DNA of 64,000 nt from an uncultured Sphingobacteriaceae bacterium (GTDB lineage: Bacteria > Bacteroidota > Bacteroidia > Sphingobacteriales > Sphingobacteriaceae). The translations under genes were made by a program, and so were the position numbers. Positions 1-9,011 of this stretch are shown piece by piece; position 1 is the stretch's first letter; every line of letters starts with the position of its first letter. The DNA is taken from contig CAMLLO010000017.1 in the NCBI GenBank assembly GCA_946480915.1, positions 30,942 through 94,941 on the forward strand, in the 5' to 3' direction. The notes under the pieces were generated by a model. That model saw only the letters and a program-made list of their open reading frames with translations. It was not told where the DNA came from and made no database searches.

Positions 1-38
1 GTTAAAGGGAGTAGTAGTCCTTTCATGAATGATTTGTA

Positions 39-2945
39 TTAGTCGACAATTGGCTCGGGCTTTATTGCTTGTGCCTGTATTTTTACTATAGCGGGTTTTA
101 ATCCTTCAGAACTTGCTCTCAGGGTTATTTCACCAGCTTCGCCAGTTGATTGCACAATTACCTGGGCCAGGCCGCTGAATAATTTCCGTTTCCATTGTTC
201 AGCCGGATTAACGATTTGTAAAAGTCCGGGATCAGCATTAACTGATTCCCAACTCTGTTTTTTAAACAAAGGTGTAGCAACAATTGCAATAGTATTTGTT
301 CCAACTTTTAACATTGACGGATTTAATTTAAACTCATCTCCTTTACTATTTTCCGGAAGGTTTTTACCAATTTCTTTTCCGTTGACAAACAAAGATTGTT
401 GTTTACCAATGCTGTTATAAAAGAAAGTCACCTTAGCACTGAGATCGGCATCAGTTAGATCAAAGCTTCCACGGTAAACAATTGCATTGGCAGATTGAGC
501 AAATTTCTCTGTTCGTTCATCAATAAAGGCTTTCTGCCAGTTAGAATCATCAAAATCAGCAGATGTTTCGGGACGGTTCTCTAGACTTTCAACAATTTTT
601 TCTTTCAAATTTGAAATACGTAAGGTAGTTATTGTCTCAAGATATTTATCTGCTTCGAGCGAAGTTGGATCACCATTTCCGACACCAATTATTTTTCCAG
701 GACCTTCAACGGTAAACTTAATCTCATTTGTTGAGGTCGGGATGTGCAATCCATTTTTGTCTTTCAAATCCACAGTTATCATAGCAATATCTTGCCGGTT
801 AGCATTGAAGTTTTTTATGTTAGAGGATAAATGAATTGCAACTGCCTCTGAAGTGGTTTTTACAATGTCCGTTATTGATGCCTTGCCGTTTTTATAACCT
901 TGTGCACGTAGTGTTCCGGGCACATATTTAACTTTCCACTCCAGGTGTCCATTTCTTTCCATAGGCTTTCTACCCTGACTCTCATTATTGAGAAAAAGCT
1001 CAACTTCATCAGCATTGCTGTACACCCATACAATTGTCTCCTGCCCTTCTCGCCCTGCCCAATTCCAGTGCGGAAGAATGTGAATAGTAGGTTTCTCTGT
1101 CCACCAGGATTTTAAGTAGTAAACATAGTCTTTAGCAAAGCCACATTGATCAACCATACCAAAATATGAGCCGGTTGAAGGCCATCCGAATGGAGTAGGC
1201 TCACCTCTGTAATCAAAACCTGTCCAGATGAACATTCCCGCGAGATAATCCCTGTCAGCATAGTGTTTCCAGCCCTTTTCCAGACTGTAGAAATATTGGT
1301 TTTGCGCTTTGTCGTAAGCTGCTAATTGATTGTTCTTCCTATCGTCAAAGTAAATCCCTCTTGATGTAACTGTAGAACCTTCTTCAGTGCCCCAGCTCAT
1401 TTGCGATGGAAATTTCTTATGATGTTCATCGGTATTCTTAGTCGCAATATAGTTGTATCCCATGACATCAATCACGGTCGAAATTCCACTCCCAACTCCA
1501 CCACTGACAGCATTTGTGATCACTCTAGTAGAGTCGATGCTTTTAGCGAATGCCTGCATGGTACCTGCAATTCTGGCTCCCGTTATGTTTCCTTCAATAT
1601 GCCATTCTTCGTTTCCGATGGACCAGGAAATAATACTTGGATGATTCCGGTCTCGGAGAATAAGCCGCTTTAAATCTGCCAATTGAGTTGAAGCAATTCC
1701 CATGAGTCGATTTTCATCAATAACAAGCATTCCCAAGCGGTCGCAAGCATCAAGTAATTCGGGGGTTGGGGGATTATGAGAGCATCGGTAAGCGTTGCTT
1801 CCCATCTGCTTTAGAGTTGCTATTCGAAAATCCTGCAGCATATCGGGCATCGCCGAACCAACACCGGCATGATCCTGGTGATTGTTGGTACCTTTTATCT
1901 TTATATGCTTTCCGTTAAGGAAAAAACCTTCATCAGCATCAAAATGCATAGTTCGGATACCAAAAACGGTTTCGTAGCGATCGACTGTAACATTACCCCG
2001 CTTTATGACGGTAACCAATTTGTGCAAATAAGGTGTTTCTAATGACCAAAGCTTAGCATTAGCCACCATTATTTCGGAAGAAAACTCCTTTGATTCATAA
2101 GGATTTAAACTTAGATTCTGAAGGTCTGCCGATGCTAGATGCTTTCCATCGGCATCAACAATTTCCTGGCTTACCGAAAAGGATTTGGGCAGTTTTCCTT
2201 CATTAATAACCGTTGCTTTTATCGCAAGGAATGCGTCGTTATTTTTTAGCTGGGAAGTTACAAATGTGCCATCAGTCGCAACATGCAAATCATCAAACTT
2301 ATTTAGCCATACATGGCGATATATTCCTGCCCCTTCATAAAACCATCCCTCTTCCATAGTTGCATCTGCGCGTACAGCGATTACGTTATCACCGCCATAG
2401 TTGAGATAATCGGTCAGATCATAATCAAAACCGAGATATCCACTTGGATGATTTCCTAAATAATGTCCATTAATCCAAACTATAGAATTTCGAAAAACCC
2501 CGTCAAAAGAAATATAAATACGACGACCTAAATCACTGGCAGGAATTTTAAATGATTTACGGTACCAACCTACACTAACATCAGGAAAATTTCTGCCTAT
2601 AGCCTTAAAGCCATGACTTAAACTTGCTTTTGAGTCAAATCCTTGCTCCACAGCCCAATCGTGAGGTAAATCAAGCTTTCGCCAGCTCCTGTCATCAAAC
2701 CCCGGAGCGGCTGCGCCATCTCCATAGCCGGTTTTAGCCAGATATGAAAAGTACCCTATACCGTTATTAAAATCTTTTTTGGTATCATAAGGATGTCCGA
2801 ATGCAAAACGCCACCCAAAATCCATTAGCAAATGCTCTCTGGCCGAGTTCGGCTTTGTCTGCGCATCAAGACAAAGGGAATACAAGGATAAAATCACTAA
2901 TACGACCGCTTTAATCAAAGAAGCAGGTTTCGGTATGTGCGGCAT
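39..2945 (-). CDS. GH2 family beta-galactosidase, exported
   Basis: A glycoside hydrolase family 2 enzyme, probably periplasmic, that would remove terminal beta-galactosyl units from xyloglucan oligosaccharides. It has a signal peptide, a sugar-binding jelly-roll (about 45-220), an Ig-like domain, the TIM barrel (about 330-620) and C-terminal Ig/jelly-roll modules. By family alignment the acid/base is the Glu in SIGNEEWH (about residue 446) and the nucleophile is in SWGTEEGS (about 521). I chose the ATG at 2945 because MPHIPKPASLIKAVVL gives a better signal peptide than the longer start at 2972. It is the last gene of the xyloglucan locus but is separated from the FN3 gene by about 410 bp holding its own promoter-like motif. 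The substrate is inferred from context; a GH2 enzyme of another specificity is possible. Confidence 0.85.
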   Translation of the reverse strand: MPHIPKPASLIKAVVLVILSLYSLCLDAQTKPNSAREHLLMDFGWRFAFGHPYDTKKDFNNGIGYFSYLAKTGYGDGAAAPGFDDRSWRKLDLPHDWAVEQGFDSKASLSHGFKAIGRNFPDVSVGWYRKSFKIPASDLGRRIYISFDGVFRNSIVWINGHYLGNHPSGYLGFDYDLTDYLNYGGDNVIAVRADATMEEGWFYEGAGIYRHVWLNKFDDLHVATDGTFVTSQLKNNDAFLAIKATVINEGKLPKSFSVSQEIVDADGKHLASADLQNLSLNPYESKEFSSEIMVANAKLWSLETPYLHKLVTVIKRGNVTVDRYETVFGIRTMHFDADEGFFLNGKHIKIKGTNNHQDHAGVGSAMPDMLQDFRIATLKQMGSNAYRCSHNPPTPELLDACDRLGMLVIDENRLMGIASTQLADLKRLILRDRNHPSIISWSIGNEEWHIEGNITGARIAGTMQAFAKSIDSTRVITNAVSGGVGSGISTVIDVMGYNYIATKNTDEHHKKFPSQMSWGTEEGSTVTSRGIYFDDRKNNQLAAYDKAQNQYFYSLEKGWKHYADRDYLAGMFIWTGFDYRGEPTPFGWPSTGSYFGMVDQCGFAKDYVYYLKSWWTEKPTIHILPHWNWAGREGQETIVWVYSNADEVELFLNNESQGRKPMERNGHLEWKVKYVPGTLRAQGYKNGKASITDIVKTTSEAVAIHLSSNIKNFNANRQDIAMITVDLKDKNGLHIPTSTNEIKFTVEGPGKIIGVGNGDPTSLEADKYLETITTLRISNLKEKIVESLENRPETSADFDDSNWQKAFIDERTEKFAQSANAIVYRGSFDLTDADLSAKVTFFYNSIGKQQSLFVNGKEIGKNLPENSKGDEFKLNPSMLKVGTNTIAIVATPLFKKQSWESVNADPGLLQIVNPAEQWKRKLFSGLAQVIVQSTGEAGEITLRASSEGLKPAIVKIQAQAIKPEPIVD

Positions 2946-3356
2946 AAATGTGTTTAAAATTTTATTCACCAAAAATTGTACTGGAGCAGGTCGGGGAGAC
3001 CTGCTCTATACAGTACATAACCAATTTAAAAGGTGAGGTCTTTATAAACTTATTCAATTTATCTATTCTTCAAAATTGCTGCTATCATCCCTTCGCTCTA
3101 TGGCGCGTTTATCAAAAAACTAGAGGGTTAAAAGCGAGCAACATATCAGATGGAGGTACAATAAAATTGCAGATCCATCTTTCATTATCTCATTTTTATT
3201 TATCCTGATTCTAATCGGTTATTTTTCATGAAAGTACTTTAATCATCAATTCTCATTGTAAAAAATTAGGGGCACAAATGTTAAGTATTCTATAAAATCC
3301 TGTGTAATAAACCATAAAAGTGTATAAAAGCAGCAAAAATATTCTCACCTGCAATA
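2946..3356. other. Intergenic region upstream of the GH2 gene
   Basis: About 410 bp without a credible gene. It holds the probable promoter of the GH2 gene, reading leftward, around the shared motif at 3269-3284. I see no strong terminator after the FN3 gene. Confidence 0.5.
3269..3284 (-). promoter_or_regulatory. Shared xyloglucan-locus promoter motif, copy 1
   Basis: The 16 bp that read TTAACATTTGTGCCCC on the minus strand are repeated exactly at 16932-16947, upstream of the GH31 gene. The ATTTG core resembles the Bacteroidota -7 box (TAnnTTTG) with one extra base. It lies about 320 bp before the GH2 start. It may be a promoter, a regulator site, or both overlapping. Confidence 0.5.
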
Positions 3357-4046
3357 TTAGTTCACTTTAAAACTATAAATCTCAGAAGTTGAGGTATTCC
3401 CTTTACTGTCTTTAGTTAGGACTTTCCAATAATAGGTGTTCCCCGATGACACGGGAACGTCATTAACAACACTTTCAGCGATGTTATCTTTTATCTTAAC
3501 CATGTTTGTTGCATTACTTCCCAGGTAAACATCGTAACCTGAGATATCATTATCAGTATCACTTCCCTTCCATTGCAATGTAGTCTTCCCAGTTGTTGCA
3601 TTTACAGATTGAAAGTTGGCGGGCAGGGTTAGTTCTGCCGGAAACGGAGCATAAAACGAGGCTGCAACTCCGGCATTATAAAACTTCCAAGCCTCGCTTT
3701 CGCCCGTAGAAGTCGTTTGACCCGATTTTGAAACAACATACCAGAGGTATGGGGTATTCTGTATTAAATTAACAGACAGCTGTGTAGAAGAAGAAGGCTT
3801 TATGCTAATTGCCCCTGTTATGAGATTTTTAATATGAACATCATATGTTTCGGTATTAGCCGAACTATTCCAAGTCAATATTACAGTGCTTTCTGTAGCA
3901 GAAACAACTGTCCCTACGGTACATGCCGAATTAGATGCAGGAGAAATAAGTACAACATTTGATGGATTCGGAGCAGGCTCTGATTTCTTGCCCTTTTTCC
4001 AGGCTAACAAGACTAATAGAATCAATATGATAGATAGCTGCTTCAT
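3357..4046 (-). CDS. FN3-repeat surface protein coupled to GH74, lipobox Cys lost
   Basis: A 229-residue protein with an N-terminal hydrophobic segment and two fibronectin type III-like domains (about 28-125 and 130-229; the repeated ending is TYYWKVLTKDSKGNTS). Its ATG overlaps the GH74 stop in an ATGA, so the two are translationally coupled. A paralogue of 230 residues (25586-26278) sits in the same overlapping arrangement after the pectin methylesterase. The paralogue has a normal lipobox ending Ala-Cys-Lys-Lys; here the Cys codon is TGG (Trp16, 3999-4001), so lipidation should fail unless this is a sequence error. The function is unknown; a surface partner or anchor of the co-translated enzyme is my inference. 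Confidence 0.7.
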   Translation of the reverse strand: MKQLSIILILLVLLAWKKGKKSEPAPNPSNVVLISPASNSACTVGTVVSATESTVILTWNSSANTETYDVHIKNLITGAISIKPSSSTQLSVNLIQNTPYLWYVVSKSGQTTSTGESEAWKFYNAGVAASFYAPFPAELTLPANFQSVNATTGKTTLQWKGSDTDNDISGYDVYLGSNATNMVKIKDNIAESVVNDVPVSSGNTYYWKVLTKDSKGNTSTSEIYSFKVN

Positions 4047-4726
4047 TGCTTAACTATTTTAGAAGAACTTTGATTCATCGCTGTTTTGATTTTCAAAACA
4101 TAAGCACCACTAGTCAAATCAGATAAATCTAAATGAAATACAGAATTTTCGGATACAAGCTGCTTCGAGTATGCGGGGAATCCCAAAAGGGAATACAAGT
4201 CAACTTGAACTATCCGAGACGAATCATTACCCATATTTACAAACAAGGTATTATCAAAGGGATTGGGATAAATCCTTTTATCATGTTCCAGGAAAAAACT
4301 TTTCTTAAGTACTCCTTGACAGTTCTTATCTGTACTCACCAACAAATTATTCGTTCCACTCTCCATATTTAAAGTAATAGTATTAGCTGACGTAGTATAA
4401 GATTTACCATTAAATACTATTCGATAAGAAGTTGCTCCTGACAAGTTCAAGACTAGTTTTTTATCTAATGCATTTACGGCAGAGTAAACAGACAAGGGTT
4501 GTGGCTCAGTTAATGTTAGATTATAACATTGAGTGAAGTTAGTCACTCCCTCTGCAGTAATACAAAGCGAATAAATTCCGGGATTAAGCGATGGAATTTC
4601 TAAACTAGTGGTAAAAGGAAATTCTGCACTTGTATTCGTACCAGTAAGTATAGCCTTATAATTTAATAATTCTGCCGCCGTAACAATAATTTTCCCATCA
4701 TTATTCGTCGAACACACCTCATTAAC
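4043..4726 (-). repeat. 227-codon C-terminal module shared with pectin methylesterase
   Basis: The last 227 codons of the GH74 gene align without gaps to the last 227 codons of the pectin methylesterase (26275-26958). By eye about 110 residues are identical. The module keeps four Cys (EVCS, CIT, QC, CQG), the block EPQPLSVYS, and the sorting signal IYPNPFD with NMGNDSS. Confidence 0.85.
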
Positions 4727-7549
4727 AGCTTTAACCGTGAAATTTGTTACAGGAAGGCCTGCCACTTTATTTATCGTGATAGTAAAAACCTTTTCAAAGC
4801 TTAAGCCACCGTTGTCGGTAGTTCTTAATCTAATAATATATATTGATTTAATATCATAGTTAAATACTACAGTTGCTTTAAGTTCTGACCCTGAAATTGT
4901 AAAAGCTGCATTATCAGTGCTTCCTGTACCACTTATAAGGGAATAAGTAAAAGAAGAATTAGCATCCGCATCTGTAGAACTCAAGGTTCCGACCACTGCA
5001 CCGATATTATTATTTTGAACGACAACTGATTTGCTTAAAGCGATATCTGTTGGAGCTTCATTAATATTATTAACGTTAATAGTAATTATCCCGCGTGCGG
5101 CTTCGTTAGCTTTATCCAGAAAGCCCAAATTAAGTTCGTAAGTAGGTTTAGTTTCATAATCGAGCACTGCGCCAGTAGCAATACTAACTTTACCAGTAGC
5201 AGCATCAATAGAAAAGACATTATTAGTATTCCCTGAAGCTATAGACCAGTTATGTAAATTAGTTTCTTCAGGATCCGATACTGATGGCGTTCCAATTAAA
5301 GTTGCCATTATACTATTTTCGTCAATATTAAAAACCGGAGTGCTGAAGATGAGTTCTCTTTTCGGAATAGGTGTACCAACAGCTATACCACGTCCAGCTG
5401 TACTCATGTATACTTGTCCGTAAACATTCATATCACCCACTACAAATTGGCCATTAGCCGGTCCTCCGTATTCATGTGCATCATCATTAACGCGTACCCA
5501 CGTAGCTCCTTCGTCTACGGATCTGTGAATCCCTAAACCTCCGCTCACAGTACCATAAATATAAATTGTTTCGTATGCGCTACCCGGAGCAGCTTTCCCA
5601 ATACCAACTGCACCGCATTGACTTACACTACTAAGTTTAGTAAAAGTTACACCTGAATTTATTGAACGCGACAAACCATTTCCATACAATGCCACCCAAA
5701 GATGCCCTTCCCTTCCAGGTACTGTACGAATTACTTTGGATCCTCCGCTTCCGGGATTTCCGCCTGCTAGAAAAGTTGCCCCCCCATTGGTACTTAACAT
5801 CATAACAGCAGCTCCATTGTCGTAGGCATAAAACTTGTTAGAATTTCCTCCATCAGCAACTGGCCGTGCATTACTAAGACTTAAGCCGGCAATGGCTGTC
5901 CATGAAGAACCATTATTTGTCGACCTATAAGAAGTAGCAGATCCATCTGGACAATGTAAAAGCGTGTTTCCATCGGCCGATAATGCTACTTGCCCTTTTG
6001 TTCCATTAATTACAGCAGTTTTTGTCCAGGTTAGCCCCATATCGTCCGAATAGTACATGGAAGCTCCAACCCGCACAACTTTATTCTTATTGCTTACGGC
6101 ATAATCTAAACCCGTGGTTGTGCCCATTGTAGGGTTATGGATAGGTGCATATTGTTTTATATCCACATGCCTGAAACCATCATAATCTGCAATCACAGAA
6201 ATTAGGGGCCCATTAGGAATGCTTACCAGATTTAATGGAACAGTTTCCTCCAGTCCTTTAACAGTAAATTTCCAGGTCTTGGAACTGTTAATATCTTCAT
6301 TTATAAAAATCCCATTACCCGATGTAACGAATACACGATTTGTGTTCGCCGGATCAAATTCTATTGAGCCAGCCCAGTGGATAGATGAGTTGGAAACCCA
6401 AGTCACCCCATTTGGGTCCATGCTGAAGCCTCTGGATTCGATTATATCAGTCCAGCTTATTCCACCATTAGTACTAATAAAAAATCTGTCCCCCCATGCT
6501 GAACCCTGTTGCAAGTATGCATTAATTGTTGATGCAACCAGACGCTGAGGATTTGTTGGATCAACACTTATACCACTGTAAGACCTATTTAGATTGGGAG
6601 ACACATTGGTCCAAGCTCCGGAAGAGATATTATATTTCCATATTTGTCCTTTATCTAATGGCTCTCCGGCAAGTCCCCCGTGAGGTCCAGCACCATTAGC
6701 ATAGGTTATATACAGATGTCCATCGCCGGAGAATATGGCCCGCTGTGGCATAAGTGCCGTGGCAAGATTTGGATTTACTACTGCTGTAAATGTTGTCCCC
6801 CCATCCTCACTTTTATAAAAATTTTGGTCACTGCCGGTTCTCGAAATACCGGCAAAAATTCTTTGTGTATTTCCTCCAGAAACACTTGATTTATCGAGCA
6901 AAATGAAGCTTATTCCATTATCATTAGGGGTAATCGTTACAGAGGCAGGGATATTACCCACAGGGATCCAGGTGTTTCCTGCATTGGAGCTTTTAAACAA
7001 GCCATTTCTTCTTGTTCCACAAAAAAGAACAGCACTGTTGTTCGGATCAACCTGTAACTTTTCACCATTCTGCCGTCCCATACCGTTACCGTCGATCCTA
7101 AACTGCGACGTCACCTCGATAGTGGTAAAATTTGCTCCATAGTCAGAGGAACGAAGGATATAACTTTTGCCACTATTGAAATAACGTATCCCAGCTGACA
7201 TATAAACGATATTAGGACTTTGAGGATCAATAGCGATTGATTCTACACCCAGAGCCCCCTGTTGTTGATCTGAGGCCCAATCCATCAAAGGAATCCACTT
7301 ACCTGAGGTACGGTCAAGCCTATAAGCTCCACCGACATCTGTTCGGGCGTATATAACACCTTCACTTTTCTCTGTAATAATTGCAGAAACAAAACCACCC
7401 CCTCCTATCGCTACACTGTTCCAATTATATAGTTCGGAAGTTTGGGCATGAGTAGAATTGAGATTCAACAGTACTATACACGTACATAGAAAAACAAGTC
7501 TTTCACTACTCAGAATTTTTTTAAAAAGTTTGGTCAAGCTATGAGACAT
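4043..7549 (-). CDS. GH74 endo-xyloglucanase with T9SS sorting domain
   Basis: An endo-acting xyloglucan hydrolase of family GH74 that would cut the glucan backbone at the cell surface. Numbered from the ATG at 7549: signal peptide (1-36, ends THAQ), two seven-bladed propellers with many BNR-type Asp-box repeats (about 40-725), two cadherin-like domains (about 735-935), then a 227-residue C-terminal module (942-1168) ending in a T9SS type A sorting domain (IYPNPF...). The probable catalytic base is Asp71 (ARTDVGGAYR) and the acid Asp455 (IADYDGFRH). The longer start at 7630 adds 27 residues before the signal peptide and is less likely. It follows the SusC/D/binding-protein genes and overlaps the FN3 gene by 4 nt. 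Export is by T9SS, unlike the SusCD partners. Confidence 0.9.
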   Translation of the reverse strand: MSHSLTKLFKKILSSERLVFLCTCIVLLNLNSTHAQTSELYNWNSVAIGGGGFVSAIITEKSEGVIYARTDVGGAYRLDRTSGKWIPLMDWASDQQQGALGVESIAIDPQSPNIVYMSAGIRYFNSGKSYILRSSDYGANFTTIEVTSQFRIDGNGMGRQNGEKLQVDPNNSAVLFCGTRRNGLFKSSNAGNTWIPVGNIPASVTITPNDNGISFILLDKSSVSGGNTQRIFAGISRTGSDQNFYKSEDGGTTFTAVVNPNLATALMPQRAIFSGDGHLYITYANGAGPHGGLAGEPLDKGQIWKYNISSGAWTNVSPNLNRSYSGISVDPTNPQRLVASTINAYLQQGSAWGDRFFISTNGGISWTDIIESRGFSMDPNGVTWVSNSSIHWAGSIEFDPANTNRVFVTSGNGIFINEDINSSKTWKFTVKGLEETVPLNLVSIPNGPLISVIADYDGFRHVDIKQYAPIHNPTMGTTTGLDYAVSNKNKVVRVGASMYYSDDMGLTWTKTAVINGTKGQVALSADGNTLLHCPDGSATSYRSTNNGSSWTAIAGLSLSNARPVADGGNSNKFYAYDNGAAVMMLSTNGGATFLAGGNPGSGGSKVIRTVPGREGHLWVALYGNGLSRSINSGVTFTKLSSVSQCGAVGIGKAAPGSAYETIYIYGTVSGGLGIHRSVDEGATWVRVNDDAHEYGGPANGQFVVGDMNVYGQVYMSTAGRGIAVGTPIPKRELIFSTPVFNIDENSIMATLIGTPSVSDPEETNLHNWSIASGNTNNVFSIDAATGKVSIATGAVLDYETKPTYELNLGFLDKANEAARGIITINVNNINEAPTDIALSKSVVVQNNNIGAVVGTLSSTDADANSSFTYSLISGTGSTDNAAFTISGSELKATVVFNYDIKSIYIIRLRTTDNGGLSFEKVFTITINKVAGLPVTNFTVKAVNEVCSTNNDGKIIVTAAELLNYKAILTGTNTSAEFPFTTSLEIPSLNPGIYSLCITAEGVTNFTQCYNLTLTEPQPLSVYSAVNALDKKLVLNLSGATSYRIVFNGKSYTTSANTITLNMESGTNNLLVSTDKNCQGVLKKSFFLEHDKRIYPNPFDNTLFVNMGNDSSRIVQVDLYSLLGFPAYSKQLVSENSVFHLDLSDLTSGAYVLKIKTAMNQSSSKIVKQ

Positions 7550-7686
7550 ACATCCGGACAATAATTCTTTTCCGATTAAATGAGAAAAGTTACTTAATCT
7601 GTATGCGGGATGCTCGCAATAGAATGGCAAAGATAATTAAGTATATCCAGCTATTTGAACTAGAGATCCAACCCCGCATTAATAAT

Positions 7687-7723
7687 GAACCAAGCCTGGA
7701 ATTGATGCATCCAGGCCAGGTTC
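7687..7723 (-). other. Intercistronic hairpin between binding protein and GH74
   Basis: Arms GAACC + GCCTGGA and TCCAGGC + GGTTC with a 2-nt internal loop and a 9-nt apical loop. No T-tract follows, so it looks like a processing or mRNA-stability element or a weak attenuator rather than a terminator. It starts a few bases after the stop codon of the upstream gene. Confidence 0.6.
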
Positions 7724-7729
7724 ATCTAA

Positions 7730-8989
7730 TTATTTAATCTTCACAATACGCATATTGTCAATAGCCGCATCAAATTTTGCAACCGGAGTTGGTGTGTCAT
7801 TTACGAATAAAACACCAAACTCTATTTTGTTCAATTGGCCGCTTGAATTTACACCAAACAGCTTTGAAAAGTTTGGTGCCGGGTCACCGTAACCGTCACC
7901 AGCTGCTGTTTTAGTTTTAAACATCGTTAACGGAAGGGTTATCGTAACCCATGAATCTGTTTTAAATTCAACAGAACTTCCGTCACCAGCTTTCCAGGGC
8001 TGCCAGCGGACTATGTAATCCCACGATCCAGCTTTGCGAACAAACATGGTTCCGGTTTTCCAAGGCTCTTTAACAAACATTTCAAATTTAACCGCATAAT
8101 TCTCAACCGGATCGGTCGTAGTGATATTTGCCGGTAGGTTAACCTGATTCAAGTTAACCGAACGACCACCTTCCCACCAGTTCCAGTTATTTGCACCGAC
8201 ATTCGTGAATGTAAGTCTGTGGTACTTTCCATTATTTCCTGGAAATAATGTATTATCAGTCGTAGAGCCAGTACCCCATGAGAAATTATTTACGTTATCT
8301 GCATTTTGGAGTACCCCCGTAGAAAAATCGTTATACAATAAAACAGACGTTGACGAACCATATTTGTTAGTAACCTGTAATGGGCCTGCCTGCGTAGCGT
8401 TGGCGGGAACAGTAACTTCAAGCATTGTTCCTTCTTTATTAGTAACAATACCTGTAGTGGCCTCTACGTTTCCAGGGAAAATAATTTTATCAATTTTATA
8501 CAGATTTAACCCCGTTAAAACTGCCTTGGTACCAGGTTTTGCATATTCATTCGACATGGTATAAATTACTGGAGGAGGCGGCGTTAGTTTAAAATTATAA
8601 GAAGCCTCTCCATGAGTTGTTTTAACAACGACTCTATTAGAAGCACTTTCCAAAGTTGCTTCAGTAGGATGTGTTAAGGGTATCGTCAAAATTATAGCCT
8701 TACTAGTCCCTAATGCAGAATTAAATGAGACGCTAATATCATTGAAGGTTACGTCGACAATATCTGTGAGATTATCACCTTGAATAACAATATTTGTACC
8801 CGGTAATGCAGATGTTAGAGAAACGTCTTTCATGGCCGGGTCAACCGGACGTACATTGGTAATTACCGGTGTTCCGCCACCGCCTTCCGATTCATCCTTT
8901 TTACAAGAGGACAAAAACAAAACACTTAGGCTTTGTAAAAGCAGTACTATAAGTACCAGGCTTTTAGTTTGTCTTAAAATAAGATTCAT
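7730..8989 (-). CDS. Surface glycan-binding lipoprotein with TIG domains
   Basis: A 419-residue outer-membrane lipoprotein (lipobox LSSCKK) of the SusE/F-position type. Two IPT/TIG immunoglobulin-like domains (about 42-140 and 142-220) act as spacers. The C-terminal about 200 residues form the glycan-binding domain; aromatic patches such as NNWNWWEGG and WDYIVRWQPW are plausible sugar platforms. Family members of this architecture beside SusCD in xyloglucan loci bind xyloglucan. It starts 22 bp after SusD and is surely in the same transcript. A strong hairpin separates it from GH74. Confidence 0.85.
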   Translation of the reverse strand: MNLILRQTKSLVLIVLLLQSLSVLFLSSCKKDESEGGGGTPVITNVRPVDPAMKDVSLTSALPGTNIVIQGDNLTDIVDVTFNDISVSFNSALGTSKAIILTIPLTHPTEATLESASNRVVVKTTHGEASYNFKLTPPPPVIYTMSNEYAKPGTKAVLTGLNLYKIDKIIFPGNVEATTGIVTNKEGTMLEVTVPANATQAGPLQVTNKYGSSTSVLLYNDFSTGVLQNADNVNNFSWGTGSTTDNTLFPGNNGKYHRLTFTNVGANNWNWWEGGRSVNLNQVNLPANITTTDPVENYAVKFEMFVKEPWKTGTMFVRKAGSWDYIVRWQPWKAGDGSSVEFKTDSWVTITLPLTMFKTKTAAGDGYGDPAPNFSKLFGVNSSGQLNKIEFGVLFVNDTPTPVAKFDAAIDNMRIVKIK

Positions 8990-9011
8990 AATAAAAATTT
9001 TATACGGTTAA

